From contig JANXSM010000047.1 of NCBI GenBank assembly GCA_025352665.1, forward strand, positions 1 through 52,018: a stretch of DNA of 52,018 nucleotides, in the 5' to 3' direction. Origin of the DNA: Rhodospirillales bacterium (GTDB lineage: Bacteria > Pseudomonadota > Alphaproteobacteria > Acetobacterales > Acetobacteraceae). Every line of letters begins with the position of its first letter. Position 1 is the first letter of the stretch. Below, one piece after another: positions 43,873-52,018 of this stretch. Both the position numbers and the translations under genes were made by a program. Below the pieces are notes generated by a model. It was not told the DNA's origin. It worked only from the letters and a program-made list of their open reading frames with translations, and made no database searches.

Positions 43873-44703
43873 TCACACGGGCTTGCTCATATAAACCGTG
43901 AAGCCATCCATGAAGGCCTCTTCACGGTCGATGCGATAACCGAGGCCGAGATAAAGGGCGATATTCTTGCCCATGAGCTTGTTCGTGTAGAGCCGCATTT
44001 CGCCGTGCCCGAGCTCCCTCGCCACCTGTTCGGCATGGGCCAGCAGAACCCGACCGAAGCCTCTGCCCTGAAACTCCGGTGCGACCGCGATGTTGTCGAT
44101 CTGCAGGTGATCGGAACTCGGGATCATATCGATCAGTCCAACGGGTTCTCCATCCAGATGCAGCAGCTCGACACGATGCCGCTGCAGAGCTTCCGCGTGA
44201 TCGGCGGTCATCGGCAAGGGCTTGCGACCCATGACAGCGACCCATTTCGAATAGGCCGCATGGGTGAGGATGCGGATGGTTGCGAGATCGCGTAACGCTG
44301 CTGGGCGTATCGTGACGGTGCCAGGCGCGTGCAGCCGAGCTGCTCCCATCTTGAACCACGCCTTTGCGATCTTGCCGCCTGCCACTTCATAGATCGCAAT
44401 CACATCGACTTCGCCCGGGCCCTCGGGAAAGCTGCGAACAACGGTTTCATGATCGACGACGACATCGCCGACCGACATGCGATGGACCAGCCTGCCATGA
44501 AGATTGGCCTCCTCGAACCGGGCGAGATGACGCGCCCGCACCGCGGCCTTGCCACGGGCGAGCAGTCGGGCGGGGAATTCGTAGTATTCGCAGTCCTCGG
44601 CCCACCATTGCATGAAGCCATCGATATCGCGGGCATTGTAGGCATCGAGCTGCTTCTGCACCGGCCACGCGGCGTCAGCGTTGTGTGTGCTGGTCACGTC
44701 CAT
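43873..44703 (-). CDS. SnoaL/NTF2-like domain fused to a GNAT acetyltransferase
   Basis: A 276-residue two-domain protein. Residues 15-120 are an NTF2/SnoaL-like fold (VQKQLDAYNARDIDGFMQWW, LVHRMSVGDVVVDHETVV, IAIYEVAGGKIAKAWF). Residues 130-276 are a GNAT domain (VTIRPAALRDLATIRILTHA, LQIDNIAVAPEFQGRGFGRV, LYTNKLMGKNIALYLGLGYR). The acetyl-CoA loop Q-GRGFG-R is intact. The second half resembles small-molecule acetyltransferases that act with a dehydratase or binding fold. Substrate unknown. It converges with the sigma-54 activator, with a 7-bp gap. Confidence 0.87.
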   Translation of the reverse strand: MDVTSTHNADAAWPVQKQLDAYNARDIDGFMQWWAEDCEYYEFPARLLARGKAAVRARHLARFEEANLHGRLVHRMSVGDVVVDHETVVRSFPEGPGEVDVIAIYEVAGGKIAKAWFKMGAARLHAPGTVTIRPAALRDLATIRILTHAAYSKWVAVMGRKPLPMTADHAEALQRHRVELLHLDGEPVGLIDMIPSSDHLQIDNIAVAPEFQGRGFGRVLLAHAEQVARELGHGEMRLYTNKLMGKNIALYLGLGYRIDREEAFMDGFTVYMSKPV

Positions 44704-44848
44704 GTCTCCAAAGTCAAAAAGCCTCCCGCGAACTATGACACGCAGGCTTGAGGCGTGCTGTCGATGCGGGCTTGCCGCACAAAATGATCGTCACGGCGGG
44801 TCCAGCCGCCGTCTGGCAGGCCAAGCGGCACGGTCGCCATAGCCTGGT

Positions 44849-45955
44849 TCAGATTATACCGGCGCCGGCGTCCAGAACCTGGAACATGCCCTCGCCGAAG
44901 CGCGAGACCGGCAGGTCGCTCTGCACCAGCGTGGCGGGATCGAGTTTGCCACTCACCAACAGGTTCACGGCGAAGAAGCAGGCGTTGCGCTGCAGGATGA
45001 ATGGCAGCCCGAGCCCGAGCGTGAACACCAGGATCAGCACATTGCCGAGCCGCAGCTTCAGCACGTCCATTCCCGAAACATGGCTCGAGAACTGCACTTC
45101 GCCCAGCTGTGTGTGGCCCACGATCTGGCGGATGAACGCCGCCTCGAAGCCAGCTGAAATCAGCGCACCCCCGAACACGATCACCAGCCAGGCGCCGATC
45201 AACACGACTACGGCGCTCTGCATCTGGGCCTGCATGGCCGCCTGGTCCGCCGGATGCCCGTACATGGCGATCAGTGGCCGCTCGAGCAGATAGACGATGC
45301 CGAGCACCACGGCCGCCAGCGCCAGGATCGAAACGAAGGCCGCAAGGAACCGCAGGTACAGCGGCATCGCCCGGCTGTGCGAGACGAAGCGCAGGGTGCC
45401 GAAGGAACTGGCGTTGATCCGCCGCTCCAACATCCGCAACATCGCCCACGGCAGCAGCTGGCCCAGCGTCACGACGGAAGCCAGGGAATACAACAGCGAG
45501 CGTATGCCATAGGCGATCATCGATCCCTGCATGCCGCCGCGGACACCCCGCCAGATCGTGTGGCCGAGCCGGTAGCGCTGCGCCGAAAACCGCGCGCCCA
45601 ACGCCAGCGTGATCAAGGTGAGCTCTGCCAGCAACAGCGGGACGGCGCCGAGATAGATGTTGATGTCGGCGAGAAAGCTGCCCAGCACAGCCGCCACACC
45701 GAACAGCGCAGCCAACATGACCAATGCCAACAGGAAGCCCACGAACAACTGTCCGCCGGTGCCGTCATATTCCAGCCGGTCCCCGTCAAGGGCGGTGCGC
45801 GACCAGATATACCGGCGCATGCGGGTGATCGCCCAGAACCGCCAGATGCCGAGGGTGACGATCGTGAGCAGGAGGTTGATCAGAAAGATCCGGTAAAGTT
45901 CACCGACGCGGCCGTCATAGCTGAGCATCGGCGCCGCGTTTTCCGAAGTCGCCAC
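44849..45955 (-). CDS. DUF898 (YjgN-like) membrane protein
   Basis: A 368-residue inner-membrane protein of the DUF898/YjgN family. Motifs visible: YDGRVGELYRIFLINLLLTI, VTLGIWRFWAITRMRRYIWS, RFSAQRYRLGHTIWRGVRGG, and further long hydrophobic segments. About six to eight membrane helices are expected. Function unknown. The GTG at 45955 with AAGGAA upstream gives a short hydrophilic N-terminus. A longer frame to 46177 is not supported. It lies downstream of the hybrid kinase on the same strand, with about 106 bp between. Confidence 0.85.
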   Translation of the reverse strand: MATSENAAPMLSYDGRVGELYRIFLINLLLTIVTLGIWRFWAITRMRRYIWSRTALDGDRLEYDGTGGQLFVGFLLALVMLAALFGVAAVLGSFLADINIYLGAVPLLLAELTLITLALGARFSAQRYRLGHTIWRGVRGGMQGSMIAYGIRSLLYSLASVVTLGQLLPWAMLRMLERRINASSFGTLRFVSHSRAMPLYLRFLAAFVSILALAAVVLGIVYLLERPLIAMYGHPADQAAMQAQMQSAVVVLIGAWLVIVFGGALISAGFEAAFIRQIVGHTQLGEVQFSSHVSGMDVLKLRLGNVLILVFTLGLGLPFILQRNACFFAVNLLVSGKLDPATLVQSDLPVSRFGEGMFQVLDAGAGII

Positions 45956-46061
45956 GGTAAGTTCCTTCTCAAAGCATGATGCTCTGAGTTGGAAGTTTAT
46001 TACATTGTAGCAATGTCGGCAAATTATCGGTCGAGCCGGCGGTGAACTTCCGCGTGTTCGC

Positions 46062-48053
46062 CTACTCCGCCACCGGAGACCGCCAGTCGCGCAGATCGTC
46101 GACGCCCATCGACAGCTCGACGGCGAGAGTGTCGAGTGAGGCGGATGGCTCGGCAACCGCAAGGTCCAGCCCGGCACGGGCGGCGCGCATCAGGCCCAAG
46201 GCGCCCGCCTCCATCGCCAGAGCCCGGGCACCCGCGGCAAGCGCTGCATGGTCCGACGCATCCTCGACCAGACGCAGGCTGTCGATGCGTCCCTGATGAT
46301 CGGCAATGAAGCGAGCCACGCGGGCCTGCGTCGCGACACGGCCGGCGCTCGCCACCAGCGCGTCGATGCAGGCTGCGTCGAACACGCGGCTTTCGCCTCG
46401 GCGCAAGCGGTCCGGCCACGTGGGGCCGAAGGCCTGCTCGATCACCTCGGCGAGCCTGCCGATGGTGATCGGCTTGGTGGCGAAACCACTCATGCCGGCG
46501 CTGCGGCAGGCGGTCTCCTCTGAGCGCATGGCGTTTGCGGTGAGGCCGATGATCGGCAGGCTGGCTTCCGGGCCAGGCAGGGCGCGGATGAGGCCAGTTG
46601 CGGTCAGCCCGTCCATCTCCGGCATCATCACGTCCATCAGCACCACGTCGTAGCGGGTCAGCTGCACCGCCTCCAGCGCCTCGCGGCCGTTGGTGACGGC
46701 TGCGACCGAATGACCGATGCGCTCCAACATACGCGTCACCACCAGGCGGTTGGTCGGATTATCCTCGGCCACCAGCACGCGCCTTGCGCGAAACGCAGGA
46801 GGTGCGGTCGCAGCGATTGTGGTTGCTGCGACTGGCGCGGGAGTGGTTGCGGCGGTTTCGGACGTAGGTCGCACGTTGCGTCCCGCGTCCGTCGCGCGCC
46901 GTGCCCGCAGCAGGATGTCGAAGGCGAACACGCTACCTTCACCCATGTGGCTTGCCACCGAAATCTGGCCGCCCATGCGCTCGATCAACTGGCGTGAGAT
47001 GGTCAGGCCGAGCCCGCTGCCGCCGAACCGGCGCGAGATCGAGCTGTCCGCCTGGGTGAAGGCATCGAACAGCCGGTCGACCACCTCGGGCAGGATGCCG
47101 ATGCCGGTATCGGTCACCTTGAACCCGAGCCGCACCTGGCCCGCCTCCCGGCCCAACAGGGCGACATCGACGCGCACCGAGCCCGTTTTGGTGAACTTGA
47201 TGGCGTTGCCGACCAGGTTCAGCAGCACCTGGCGGAGCCGCCCGGGGTCGCCGCCGGCGCGCAGCGGCACATCGTCGGCAAAGCCGACCACAAGGTCGAG
47301 CCGCTTGGTCGCCGCCTCGGTCTCGAGCAGGCTGATGGCAGCACCTACCACGCTGCGAATGTCGAACGCCGTCTCCTCCAGCTCGAGCCGCCCGGCGTCC
47401 AGGCGTGAGAAATCCAGGATGTCGTTGATGAGGTTCAGCAAATGCTCCCCGCTGTCGAGGATGACCTGCAGATAATGCCGCTCGGTGGTTCCAAACGGCG
47501 CGTCGGCCGGTGCGTCGAGCAGCAGGCCCGCCATGCCGATGATGCCGTTCATGGGCGTACGGATCTCATGGCTCATGACGGCCAGAAAGTCCGCCCGGGC
47601 GCGCAACGCCGCCTCCGCCGCGTCGCGCGCACGGGCAAGGTTTTCGGCGAACTCGCTGCGCTCGGTGATGTCGGCATAGGTGCGCACCTCGCCGCCCGTG
47701 GCAAGTATCGTGGTAACGTGTTCCAGCACACGCCCGTCGCCCCGCCGCAGCTCGGCACCGGCCGGAGTAGGCTTGGCCGCGAACCCGCCTTCGCCCGCGA
47801 TCCAGCGGTCGAGATCGTCGATCGGCTGGCCGGCCCGGGCCAGGGGACCGCGCAGCCCGAGCAGATTGGCGGCCTGGTGGTTCATGACGGCCACCCGGCC
47901 GTCGAGATCGACCATGACGATCCCCTGGCTCATATGCTCCAAAGCGGCCCGCAACCGGGTCTGTGACCGCCGCACCGACGCGCGGGTGCGCAGCAGCAGC
48001 AGCCCGGCGAGGCCGATCAGAACGACGACGGCGAACGCCAGCAGGCTTTCCAT
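46062..48053 (-). CDS. Hybrid sensor histidine kinase (PAS, HisKA, HATPase, receiver, degenerate Hpt)
   Basis: A 663-residue kinase. One membrane helix (3-22) is followed by a PAS-like domain (LEHMSQGIVMVDLDGRVAVM), HisKA (FLAVMSHEIRTPMNG, His162) and HATPase (NAIKFTKTGSVRV, DTGIGI, GGSGLGLTISRQ). A receiver (VVLMDVMMPEMDG) and a C-terminal helical Hpt-type domain follow. In that Hpt the residue that should be His is Arg610 (AGARALAMEAGALG where the pattern is AHxLKGxAG), so phosphate cannot pass through it in the usual way. The ATG at 48053 begins at the membrane helix. A longer upstream frame is antisense to the next gene. Confidence 0.9.
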   Translation of the reverse strand: MESLLAFAVVVLIGLAGLLLLRTRASVRRSQTRLRAALEHMSQGIVMVDLDGRVAVMNHQAANLLGLRGPLARAGQPIDDLDRWIAGEGGFAAKPTPAGAELRRGDGRVLEHVTTILATGGEVRTYADITERSEFAENLARARDAAEAALRARADFLAVMSHEIRTPMNGIIGMAGLLLDAPADAPFGTTERHYLQVILDSGEHLLNLINDILDFSRLDAGRLELEETAFDIRSVVGAAISLLETEAATKRLDLVVGFADDVPLRAGGDPGRLRQVLLNLVGNAIKFTKTGSVRVDVALLGREAGQVRLGFKVTDTGIGILPEVVDRLFDAFTQADSSISRRFGGSGLGLTISRQLIERMGGQISVASHMGEGSVFAFDILLRARRATDAGRNVRPTSETAATTPAPVAATTIAATAPPAFRARRVLVAEDNPTNRLVVTRMLERIGHSVAAVTNGREALEAVQLTRYDVVLMDVMMPEMDGLTATGLIRALPGPEASLPIIGLTANAMRSEETACRSAGMSGFATKPITIGRLAEVIEQAFGPTWPDRLRRGESRVFDAACIDALVASAGRVATQARVARFIADHQGRIDSLRLVEDASDHAALAAGARALAMEAGALGLMRAARAGLDLAVAEPSASLDTLAVELSMGVDDLRDWRSPVAE

Positions 48054-48183
48054 GGGCGACAGATCCGGTTTAGCGCGATAGCGCCTGGTTTGCGTAAGTT
48101 TGGCGCGACCGCGCCCAGCTGCGTAAGATTGCGGGCATGTCGAGGCAAGATGCCAGCGACACCGAACCCCAGGAGCTGGCCCC

Positions 48184-48939
48184 GTGTCACTGTTCAATCT
48201 GCAAGGCCGCGTGGCCCTCATCACTGGCGGCAACGGCGGCATCGGGCTCGGCATGGCAATCGGGCTGCGCGACGCAGGCGCCCGCATCGCGATCGCCGGG
48301 CGCAACGCGCAAAAGGCACAGGGCGCGCTTGCAGCCCTTGGCGGCGATGCCATCTTCCTCGAGGCTGACGTGACGGTAAAATCGCAATGCGAGAAGATGG
48401 TGGCCGATGCGATCACAGCTTTCGGCAGACTCGACATCCTGGTCAACAACGCCGGCACCACGGTGCGAAAAGCACCGCAGGACCTCAGCGAGGCGGAATG
48501 GCATTCGGTGATGGACACCAATCTGACCAGCGCGTTCCTGTGCAGCCAGGCGGCCTACCCCACCCTGAAACAGGCGGGCGGCGGCAAGATTATCAACATC
48601 GGCTCGGTGATGTCGATTTTCGGTGCGCCCTACGCAGCGCCATATGCCGCCAGCAAAGGCGGCATCATGAATTTCTCCAAGGCGCTGGCGACCTCGTGGG
48701 CGGCCGACAACATCCAGGTGAACTGCATCCTGCCAGGCTGGATCGACACGGATCTGACGGCGGGTGCCCGCGCCCAGGTGGCGGGTTTGAACGAGGCGGT
48801 GCTGGCGCGCACGCCGGCGGCACGCTGGGGCGAACCGTCCGACCTCGCCGGCACAGCCGTGTATCTGGCCTCCGCCGCGTCCAACTTCGTCACCGGTGCG
48901 GCCATTCCCGTCGACGGCGGCTATTGCGCCCGGGCATGA
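48184..48939 (+). CDS. SDR-family oxidoreductase
   Basis: A 251-residue short-chain dehydrogenase/reductase. The NAD(P) site is TGGNGGIGLG, NNAGTTVRK is the core structural motif, Ser in IGSVMS and YAASKGG (Tyr-x3-Lys) give the catalytic residues, and the classical IPVDGGYCA ends the protein. Related enzymes act on sugar acids and 3-keto acyl compounds (gluconate 5-dehydrogenase type), but the substrate cannot be set from this. GTG 48184 follows AGGAG. The next gene begins 19 bp downstream. Confidence 0.92.
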   Translation: MSLFNLQGRVALITGGNGGIGLGMAIGLRDAGARIAIAGRNAQKAQGALAALGGDAIFLEADVTVKSQCEKMVADAITAFGRLDILVNNAGTTVRKAPQDLSEAEWHSVMDTNLTSAFLCSQAAYPTLKQAGGGKIINIGSVMSIFGAPYAAPYAASKGGIMNFSKALATSWAADNIQVNCILPGWIDTDLTAGARAQVAGLNEAVLARTPAARWGEPSDLAGTAVYLASAASNFVTGAAIPVDGGYCARA

Positions 48940-48958
48940 GGCAGGCGGCTCGGCGGCC

Positions 48959-50086
48959 ATGATGCCCGATCCGCGAACGGCGCCGGTCTATATCGGCAGC
49001 GAAATCTACCGGAAATCGACCTACGGACCCAAGCACCCGCTGGCCATCCCGCGTGTGTCCATCTGCACCGATCTGATCGCGGCGATGGGCTGGCTGGATC
49101 CTGAACGCGCCCTCGAAGCACCCATGGCAACGGAGGCACAGATCCTGCGTTTCCATGACCGCGCCTATCTTGACGCGTTGCAGCGGGCGGAAGAAAGCCA
49201 GAGCGTGAGCGAGGCCGACCGCGCCCAATACCGCATCGGCGCCGAGGGCAACCCGGTCTACCGGGAAATCTACCGCAGGCCCGCCACCTCGGCCGGCGGC
49301 GTGATGCTGGCAACCCGCCTCACGGCCAACGGCGGCGTCGTCCATGTTCCCGGCGGCGGCACCCATCACGGCCGCCCCGATCGCGCCAGCGGCTTCTGCT
49401 ATTTGAACGACCCTGTGCTCGGCATCCTGCAATGGCTCGATCAGGGGCTGACCCGCGTCGTCTATCTCGACATCGATGCCCACCACGGCGACGGCGTGCA
49501 GGACGCCTTCGCCGAGGACGCGCGGGTGCTCACCATCAGCATCCACGAGGCCGGCCGCTGGCCGCACACAGGCCTGGTCCACGACCGCGCCGGCGGCCAG
49601 GCCCGCAATCTGCCGGTGCCGCAGGGGCTGAACGACACCGAGCATCGTGTACTGATGGAGGAGGCGGTGCTCCCCGTCATCGCCAACTTCCGCCCACAGG
49701 CGATCTTTCTGCTCTCGGGTGCCGACTCGTTGGAGGAGGATCCCCTGGCCCGGCTGTCCCTGTCCAACAACGCCTACTGGGCGGTGGTGCGCATGGTGCG
49801 CGGGCTGGCCCCGCGCCTCGTCGTGGTCGGCGGCGGCGGCTACAACCCCTACACCGTCGGCCGCTGCTGGGCCGGCATCTGGGCCACCCTCAACGACATC
49901 GCCATCCCGGACCGCACCACACCGGCGGCAGAGACAGTGTTGCGCTCCCTGGTCTACAACCGTGCCGCCGGCCGCAACCCACCCGAGCACTGGTTCACCA
50001 CGCTGCGCGACGCGCCGCGCGAAGGACCGGTGCGCGACGCAATCTACCGGCTGGTGGCACAGACTCTCAGCGAGGTTCCCGTATGA
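48959..50086 (+). CDS. Histone deacetylase-family (AcuC-like) deacetylase
   Basis: A 375-residue zinc amidohydrolase of the HDAC/AcuC/AphA family, acting on acetyl-lysine or acetylpolyamine. Catalytic text is visible: PGGGTHHGRPDRASGFCYLN (paired His), VYLDIDAHHGDGVQ (zinc Asp/His), LSGADSLEEDPLARL (second zinc Asp) and VVGGGGYNPYT (Tyr). The ATG at 48959 lies just after the SDR stop. An in-frame ATG 63 bases earlier lies inside the SDR gene. The protein is cytoplasmic. Its stop overlaps the DUF192 gene as ATGA. Confidence 0.9.
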   Translation: MMPDPRTAPVYIGSEIYRKSTYGPKHPLAIPRVSICTDLIAAMGWLDPERALEAPMATEAQILRFHDRAYLDALQRAEESQSVSEADRAQYRIGAEGNPVYREIYRRPATSAGGVMLATRLTANGGVVHVPGGGTHHGRPDRASGFCYLNDPVLGILQWLDQGLTRVVYLDIDAHHGDGVQDAFAEDARVLTISIHEAGRWPHTGLVHDRAGGQARNLPVPQGLNDTEHRVLMEEAVLPVIANFRPQAIFLLSGADSLEEDPLARLSLSNNAYWAVVRMVRGLAPRLVVVGGGGYNPYTVGRCWAGIWATLNDIAIPDRTTPAAETVLRSLVYNRAAGRNPPEHWFTTLRDAPREGPVRDAIYRLVAQTLSEVPV

Positions 50087-50571
50087 TCGCCCGTCGCTTC
50101 TTCCTGGCTGCCGCAGCTACGGCCGCAGCCGTCCCCGTACTCGCCCAGATCACGCCGGAGCCGCAGACGGCGCAGCCGATGCTGCCCACCGAAAAGCTCG
50201 TGGTCGTGACACACGACGGCCGCAGGCTCGATTTCACCGTCGAAATGGCCATCTCCGCCGACCAGCAGGTGACCGGCCTGATGTTCCGCCCCGAGGTGCC
50301 CCCCGGCACAGGCATGCTGTTCGATTGGGGCCAGCCGCGCGAGAGCCAGATGTGGATGCGCAACACGATCTCCTCGCTGGACATGCTGTTCATCAACAAC
50401 GACGGCATCATCCGAACCGTCGCCGAGCACACGGTGCCGCAGAGCCTGGCCGTGATCGACGGCCGCGGACCGGTGCGGGCCACGCTTGAAATCGCCGCTG
50501 GCACCGCCGAAAAGCTCGATATCCGCGTGGGCGACAAGGTGGAGCAGCGGATCTTCGGCACCGCGAAATAG
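50083..50571 (+). CDS. Exported DUF192-family protein
   Basis: A 162-residue protein. The N-terminus is a possible Tat or Sec signal (ARRFFLAAAATAAAVPVLA). Residues about 45-160 are DUF192: VEMAISADQQVTGLMFRPEV, GMLFDWGQPRESQMWMRNTI, SSLDMLFINNDG, VRATLEIAAGTAEKLDI. The function of DUF192 is not established. The ATG at 50083 overlaps the deacetylase stop. It is the last gene of the SDR-deacetylase-DUF192 unit, before tRNA-Pro. Confidence 0.9.
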   Translation: MIARRFFLAAAATAAAVPVLAQITPEPQTAQPMLPTEKLVVVTHDGRRLDFTVEMAISADQQVTGLMFRPEVPPGTGMLFDWGQPRESQMWMRNTISSLDMLFINNDGIIRTVAEHTVPQSLAVIDGRGPVRATLEIAAGTAEKLDIRVGDKVEQRIFGTAK

Positions 50572-50640
50572 CCCCCGTCAACGCCCCCGCAAAGCCAACG
50601 CTTGCAACCATGCACCGAGCCTCATAGGTTCGCGCCGTGT

Positions 50641-50717
50641 CGGGGCGTGGCGCAGCCTGGTAGCGCATCTGCTTTGGGAGCAGAGGGCCGGAGGTTCGAA
50701 TCCTCTCGCCCCGACCA
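50641..50717 (+). tRNA. tRNA-Pro (anticodon TGG)
   Basis: A complete 77-base cloverleaf with encoded CCA. The acceptor stem CGGGGCG (50641-50647) pairs with CGCCCCG (50707-50713). The anticodon stem-loop TCTGC-TTTGGGA-GCAGA gives TGG. The T loop GGTTCGAATCC is standard. It reads CCA and other CCN proline codons. Confidence 0.97.
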
Positions 50718-50735
50718 CTCTTGAGGAGATCCGCC

Positions 50736-51044
50736 ATGCCGGCACGCGCACGCATCTACCTGCAACCCAAAAGCGCCATGCAGTCGGGTGTCGCCAACGA
50801 AGAGTGGATCCTCGGCTACGCCCCCGCCACGCCGCGCCGCGCCGACCCGCTGATGGGCTGGAGCGGCAGCGCGGACACCCAGGCCCAGGTAACCCTGCGC
50901 TTCGCAACGCGCGAGGAGGCGGTCGCCTACGCCGATCGCAACGCCATCGCCTATGATATCGAGTTGCCGCGGGTCCGCCGCGTGCTGCCGAAATCCTACG
51001 CCGATAACTTCAAGTTCGGCCGCGCCGAGAACTGGACCCACTGA
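50736..51044 (+). CDS. NDUFS4-type complex I accessory subunit (ETC complex I subunit)
   Basis: A 102-residue protein of the NDUFS4 (18 kDa, AQDQ) family, an accessory subunit on the peripheral arm of complex I. Visible text: [72 protein letters not shown]. The ATG at 50736 has GAGGAG upstream. It is a separate gene from the NDUFA12 homologue at 19841. It lies between two tRNA genes, which is unusual only in that its promoter must lie in the short gap. Confidence 0.92.
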   Translation: MPARARIYLQPKSAMQSGVANEEWILGYAPATPRRADPLMGWSGSADTQAQVTLRFATREEAVAYADRNAIAYDIELPRVRRVLPKSYADNFKFGRAENWTH

Positions 51045-51052
51045 AACCCTTG

Positions 51053-51129
51053 GCGCCCTTAGCTCAGTCGGATAGAGCAACAGCCTTCTAAGCTGTGGGT
51101 CGGTGGTTCGATTCCACCAGGGCGCGCCA
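51053..51129 (+). tRNA. tRNA-Arg (anticodon TCT)
   Basis: A complete 77-base cloverleaf with encoded CCA. Acceptor GCGCCCT (51053-51059) pairs with AGGGCGC (51119-51125). The anticodon arm ACAGC-CTTCTAA-GCTGT gives TCT. It decodes AGA and AGG, rare codons in a GC-rich genome. Its 3' end is a typical integration site. Confidence 0.97.
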
Positions 51130-51142
51130 CTTTCCCTGAATG

Positions 51143-51163
51143 GGGGTCCAAATGGGGTCCAAA
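51143..51163. repeat. Tandem GGGGTCCAAA repeat after tRNA-Arg
   Basis: GGGGTCCAAA occurs at 51143-51152 and 51154-51163, one base apart, 13 bp beyond the tRNA. Similar short GGGGTCC repeats are often seen beside tRNA-linked integrases. It may be an integrase arm-binding or junction sequence of an integrated element. No integrase is visible in the window. Confidence 0.4.
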
Positions 51164-51187
51164 GTGGCCGGGGGGTCGATGGAGGCT

Positions 51188-52012
51188 TTAACGTGCGACC
51201 CATCCGGCGGTGCTTTCTGGAGGGAATAGCGGCATCTGCCGCACCTGCATCCGCTTCGCGCCAACCTCGCGCTCAATGACCCCGGCAGGCACACAGCGGC
51301 CCCAGTTGTCGTTGGCCAGCGCATAGCGGTTCTGGCGCTTCTCAGGCCAGGCGTAGATGCCACCTTCCTCGCCGGATCCGAACGCCCACCGCTTGAGCCG
51401 GAACACCGGCGCGATTACCAGATCGTCTGTGTCGAGGAAGTAGTAGAGGAGGAGGTCGGCGCGACTCGATAGGAGCCAGCCAGGGTTGCAGCCCCGTTCG
51501 TCGTGAGAGGCCTTGTTGTCGAGGTTCCGGTTGCTCCACGTCTCAAGGAACAAGTTGCCGGTCCGGTGCTGCTCAACCTTGATCTCGATGGACCAGATAG
51601 TGTCGGCGTCGGTGTTCATCAGCACGTCGCCGAAATCGGCCTGCAGGGTTTTGGCCAGCGTTCCGCGAACCGTGCTGACCACCCGGCCGCGATAGGCCCG
51701 CTCCTCTAAGAAAGGCATCAACACTGCCAGCCCATGGTGCTCGACCAGCGATGTTGATGCGTAGGCGTTCACGGGTGGGAGCGTCCCTTGTGGCGTTTGC
51801 CAACCGCGCTCGGGTGGTCGGCGGCGCTCTCGACGAGGCGGAGGGAGGGTCGGCCGGCGGACGGCTTCGGCTTGGAAAGCTCTCCGCTGTACCGCCGCCC
51901 GAGTTCGCAAAAAATGATCGATCAGCGGGCCTTCATGCCGGGCGGCTTGGATCGCGAGTTGTACTGCGTTGTCCAGGTTTCGCTGCCGCAGTAGGGGTAT
52001 CAGTTCCTCCAT
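51188..52012 (-). CDS. PD-(D/E)XK-like nuclease-domain protein (start at or beyond the window edge)
   Basis: At least 274 residues. The basic, proline-rich N-terminal part ([15 protein letters not shown]) is followed by a nuclease-like core: [20 protein letters not shown] (the Asp and Glu-x-Lys pattern of PD-(D/E)XK enzymes), then [20 protein letters not shown] and [18 protein letters not shown]. Such proteins occur in phages and integrated elements. No clear ribosome site fits before the ATG at 52012, since only 6 bp remain. The frame is open to the edge, so the gene may start outside. It runs toward tRNA-Arg. Confidence 0.6.
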   Translation of the reverse strand: MEELIPLLRQRNLDNAVQLAIQAARHEGPLIDHFLRTRAAVQRRAFQAEAVRRPTLPPPRRERRRPPERGWQTPQGTLPPVNAYASTSLVEHHGLAVLMPFLEERAYRGRVVSTVRGTLAKTLQADFGDVLMNTDADTIWSIEIKVEQHRTGNLFLETWSNRNLDNKASHDERGCNPGWLLSSRADLLLYYFLDTDDLVIAPVFRLKRWAFGSGEEGGIYAWPEKRQNRYALANDNWGRCVPAGVIEREVGAKRMQVRQMPLFPPESTAGWVAR

Positions 52013-52018
52013 CTGCCG

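Noticed and set aside
44733-44840. A 35-codon minus frame after the DUF898 gene (MATVPLGLPDGGWTRRDD)
   Set aside because: It might be a remnant of a peptidase often found next to DUF898, but it has no ribosome site and no motif, so coding cannot be supported.
46024-46419. Arginine-rich minus frame overlapping the hybrid kinase C-terminus
   Set aside because: It is a shifted reading of the Hpt-like part of the kinase and has no domain.

Overview
The window is GC-rich DNA (roughly two thirds G+C by eye) with dense, overlapping gene starts and stops. It looks like a chromosome segment of an alphaproteobacterium, most likely a Rhodospirillales/Acetobacteraceae-type organism. The alphaproteobacterial markers are two complex I accessory subunits of mitochondrial type (NDUFA12 and NDUFS4 families), the MlaD/DUF2155 neighbourhood, DUF3305/DUF3306 in a formate dehydrogenase locus, and a TSCPD protein related to B12-dependent ribonucleotide reductase. 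The family-level placement is an inference.

Layout. 1-276: the edge of an IS1182-type transposon beside an intergenic repeat. 273-5003: a Cache-type hybrid kinase, TrmO, an ECF sigma factor with a small zinc anti-sigma factor, and an oxaloacetate decarboxylase-like enzyme. 5105-13561: a Dpp/Opp-type ABC importer with two tandem substrate-binding proteins and an NtaA-type flavin monooxygenase. 13724-19665 (minus): an operon of TSCPD protein, RidA, GNAT protein, a methyltransferase broken by an amber codon, and a nuclease-NTPase (DUF2075) protein. A possible NrdR site lies upstream of it. 19841-22062: NDUFA12, then an overlapping chain of mlaD, a small gene, DUF2155 and otsB. 22063-22449 is non-coding and rich in hairpins and repeats.

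22450-34253 is a large formate dehydrogenase locus. It holds a multi-cluster ferredoxin-like protein, a lipoate/biotin-ligase-fold protein without the catalytic lysine, DUF6505, DUF6352, DUF3305, DUF3306, an HTH-TorD fusion chaperone, a small Tat peptide, the Cys-type molybdenum/tungsten catalytic subunit, the Fe-S subunit, the cytochrome b subunit and a 47-residue membrane peptide. Together they would oxidise formate in the periplasm and pass electrons to quinone. 34356-37009: an SMP-30 lactonase, a VIT-family transporter and a secreted protein with an internal duplication.

37110-48053 is rich in signalling genes. It has an NtrC-like regulator with its kinase, a protease-dead HtrA/PDZ protein with a LuxR-type regulator, and a lone Hpt protein with a tandem-receiver sigma-54 activator. 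An NTF2-GNAT fusion, a DUF898 membrane protein and a hybrid kinase whose own Hpt lacks the histidine follow. 48184-52018: an SDR, an HDAC-family deacetylase, a DUF192 protein, tRNA-Pro(TGG), the NDUFS4-like subunit, tRNA-Arg(TCT), and a nuclease-like gene at the edge that may begin an integrated element.

No CRISPR array, rRNA or complete prophage is visible. The most unusual parts are the 40-48 kb signalling block, with degenerate catalytic sites and apparently complementary phosphorelay parts, and the uncharacterised formate dehydrogenase accessory genes.
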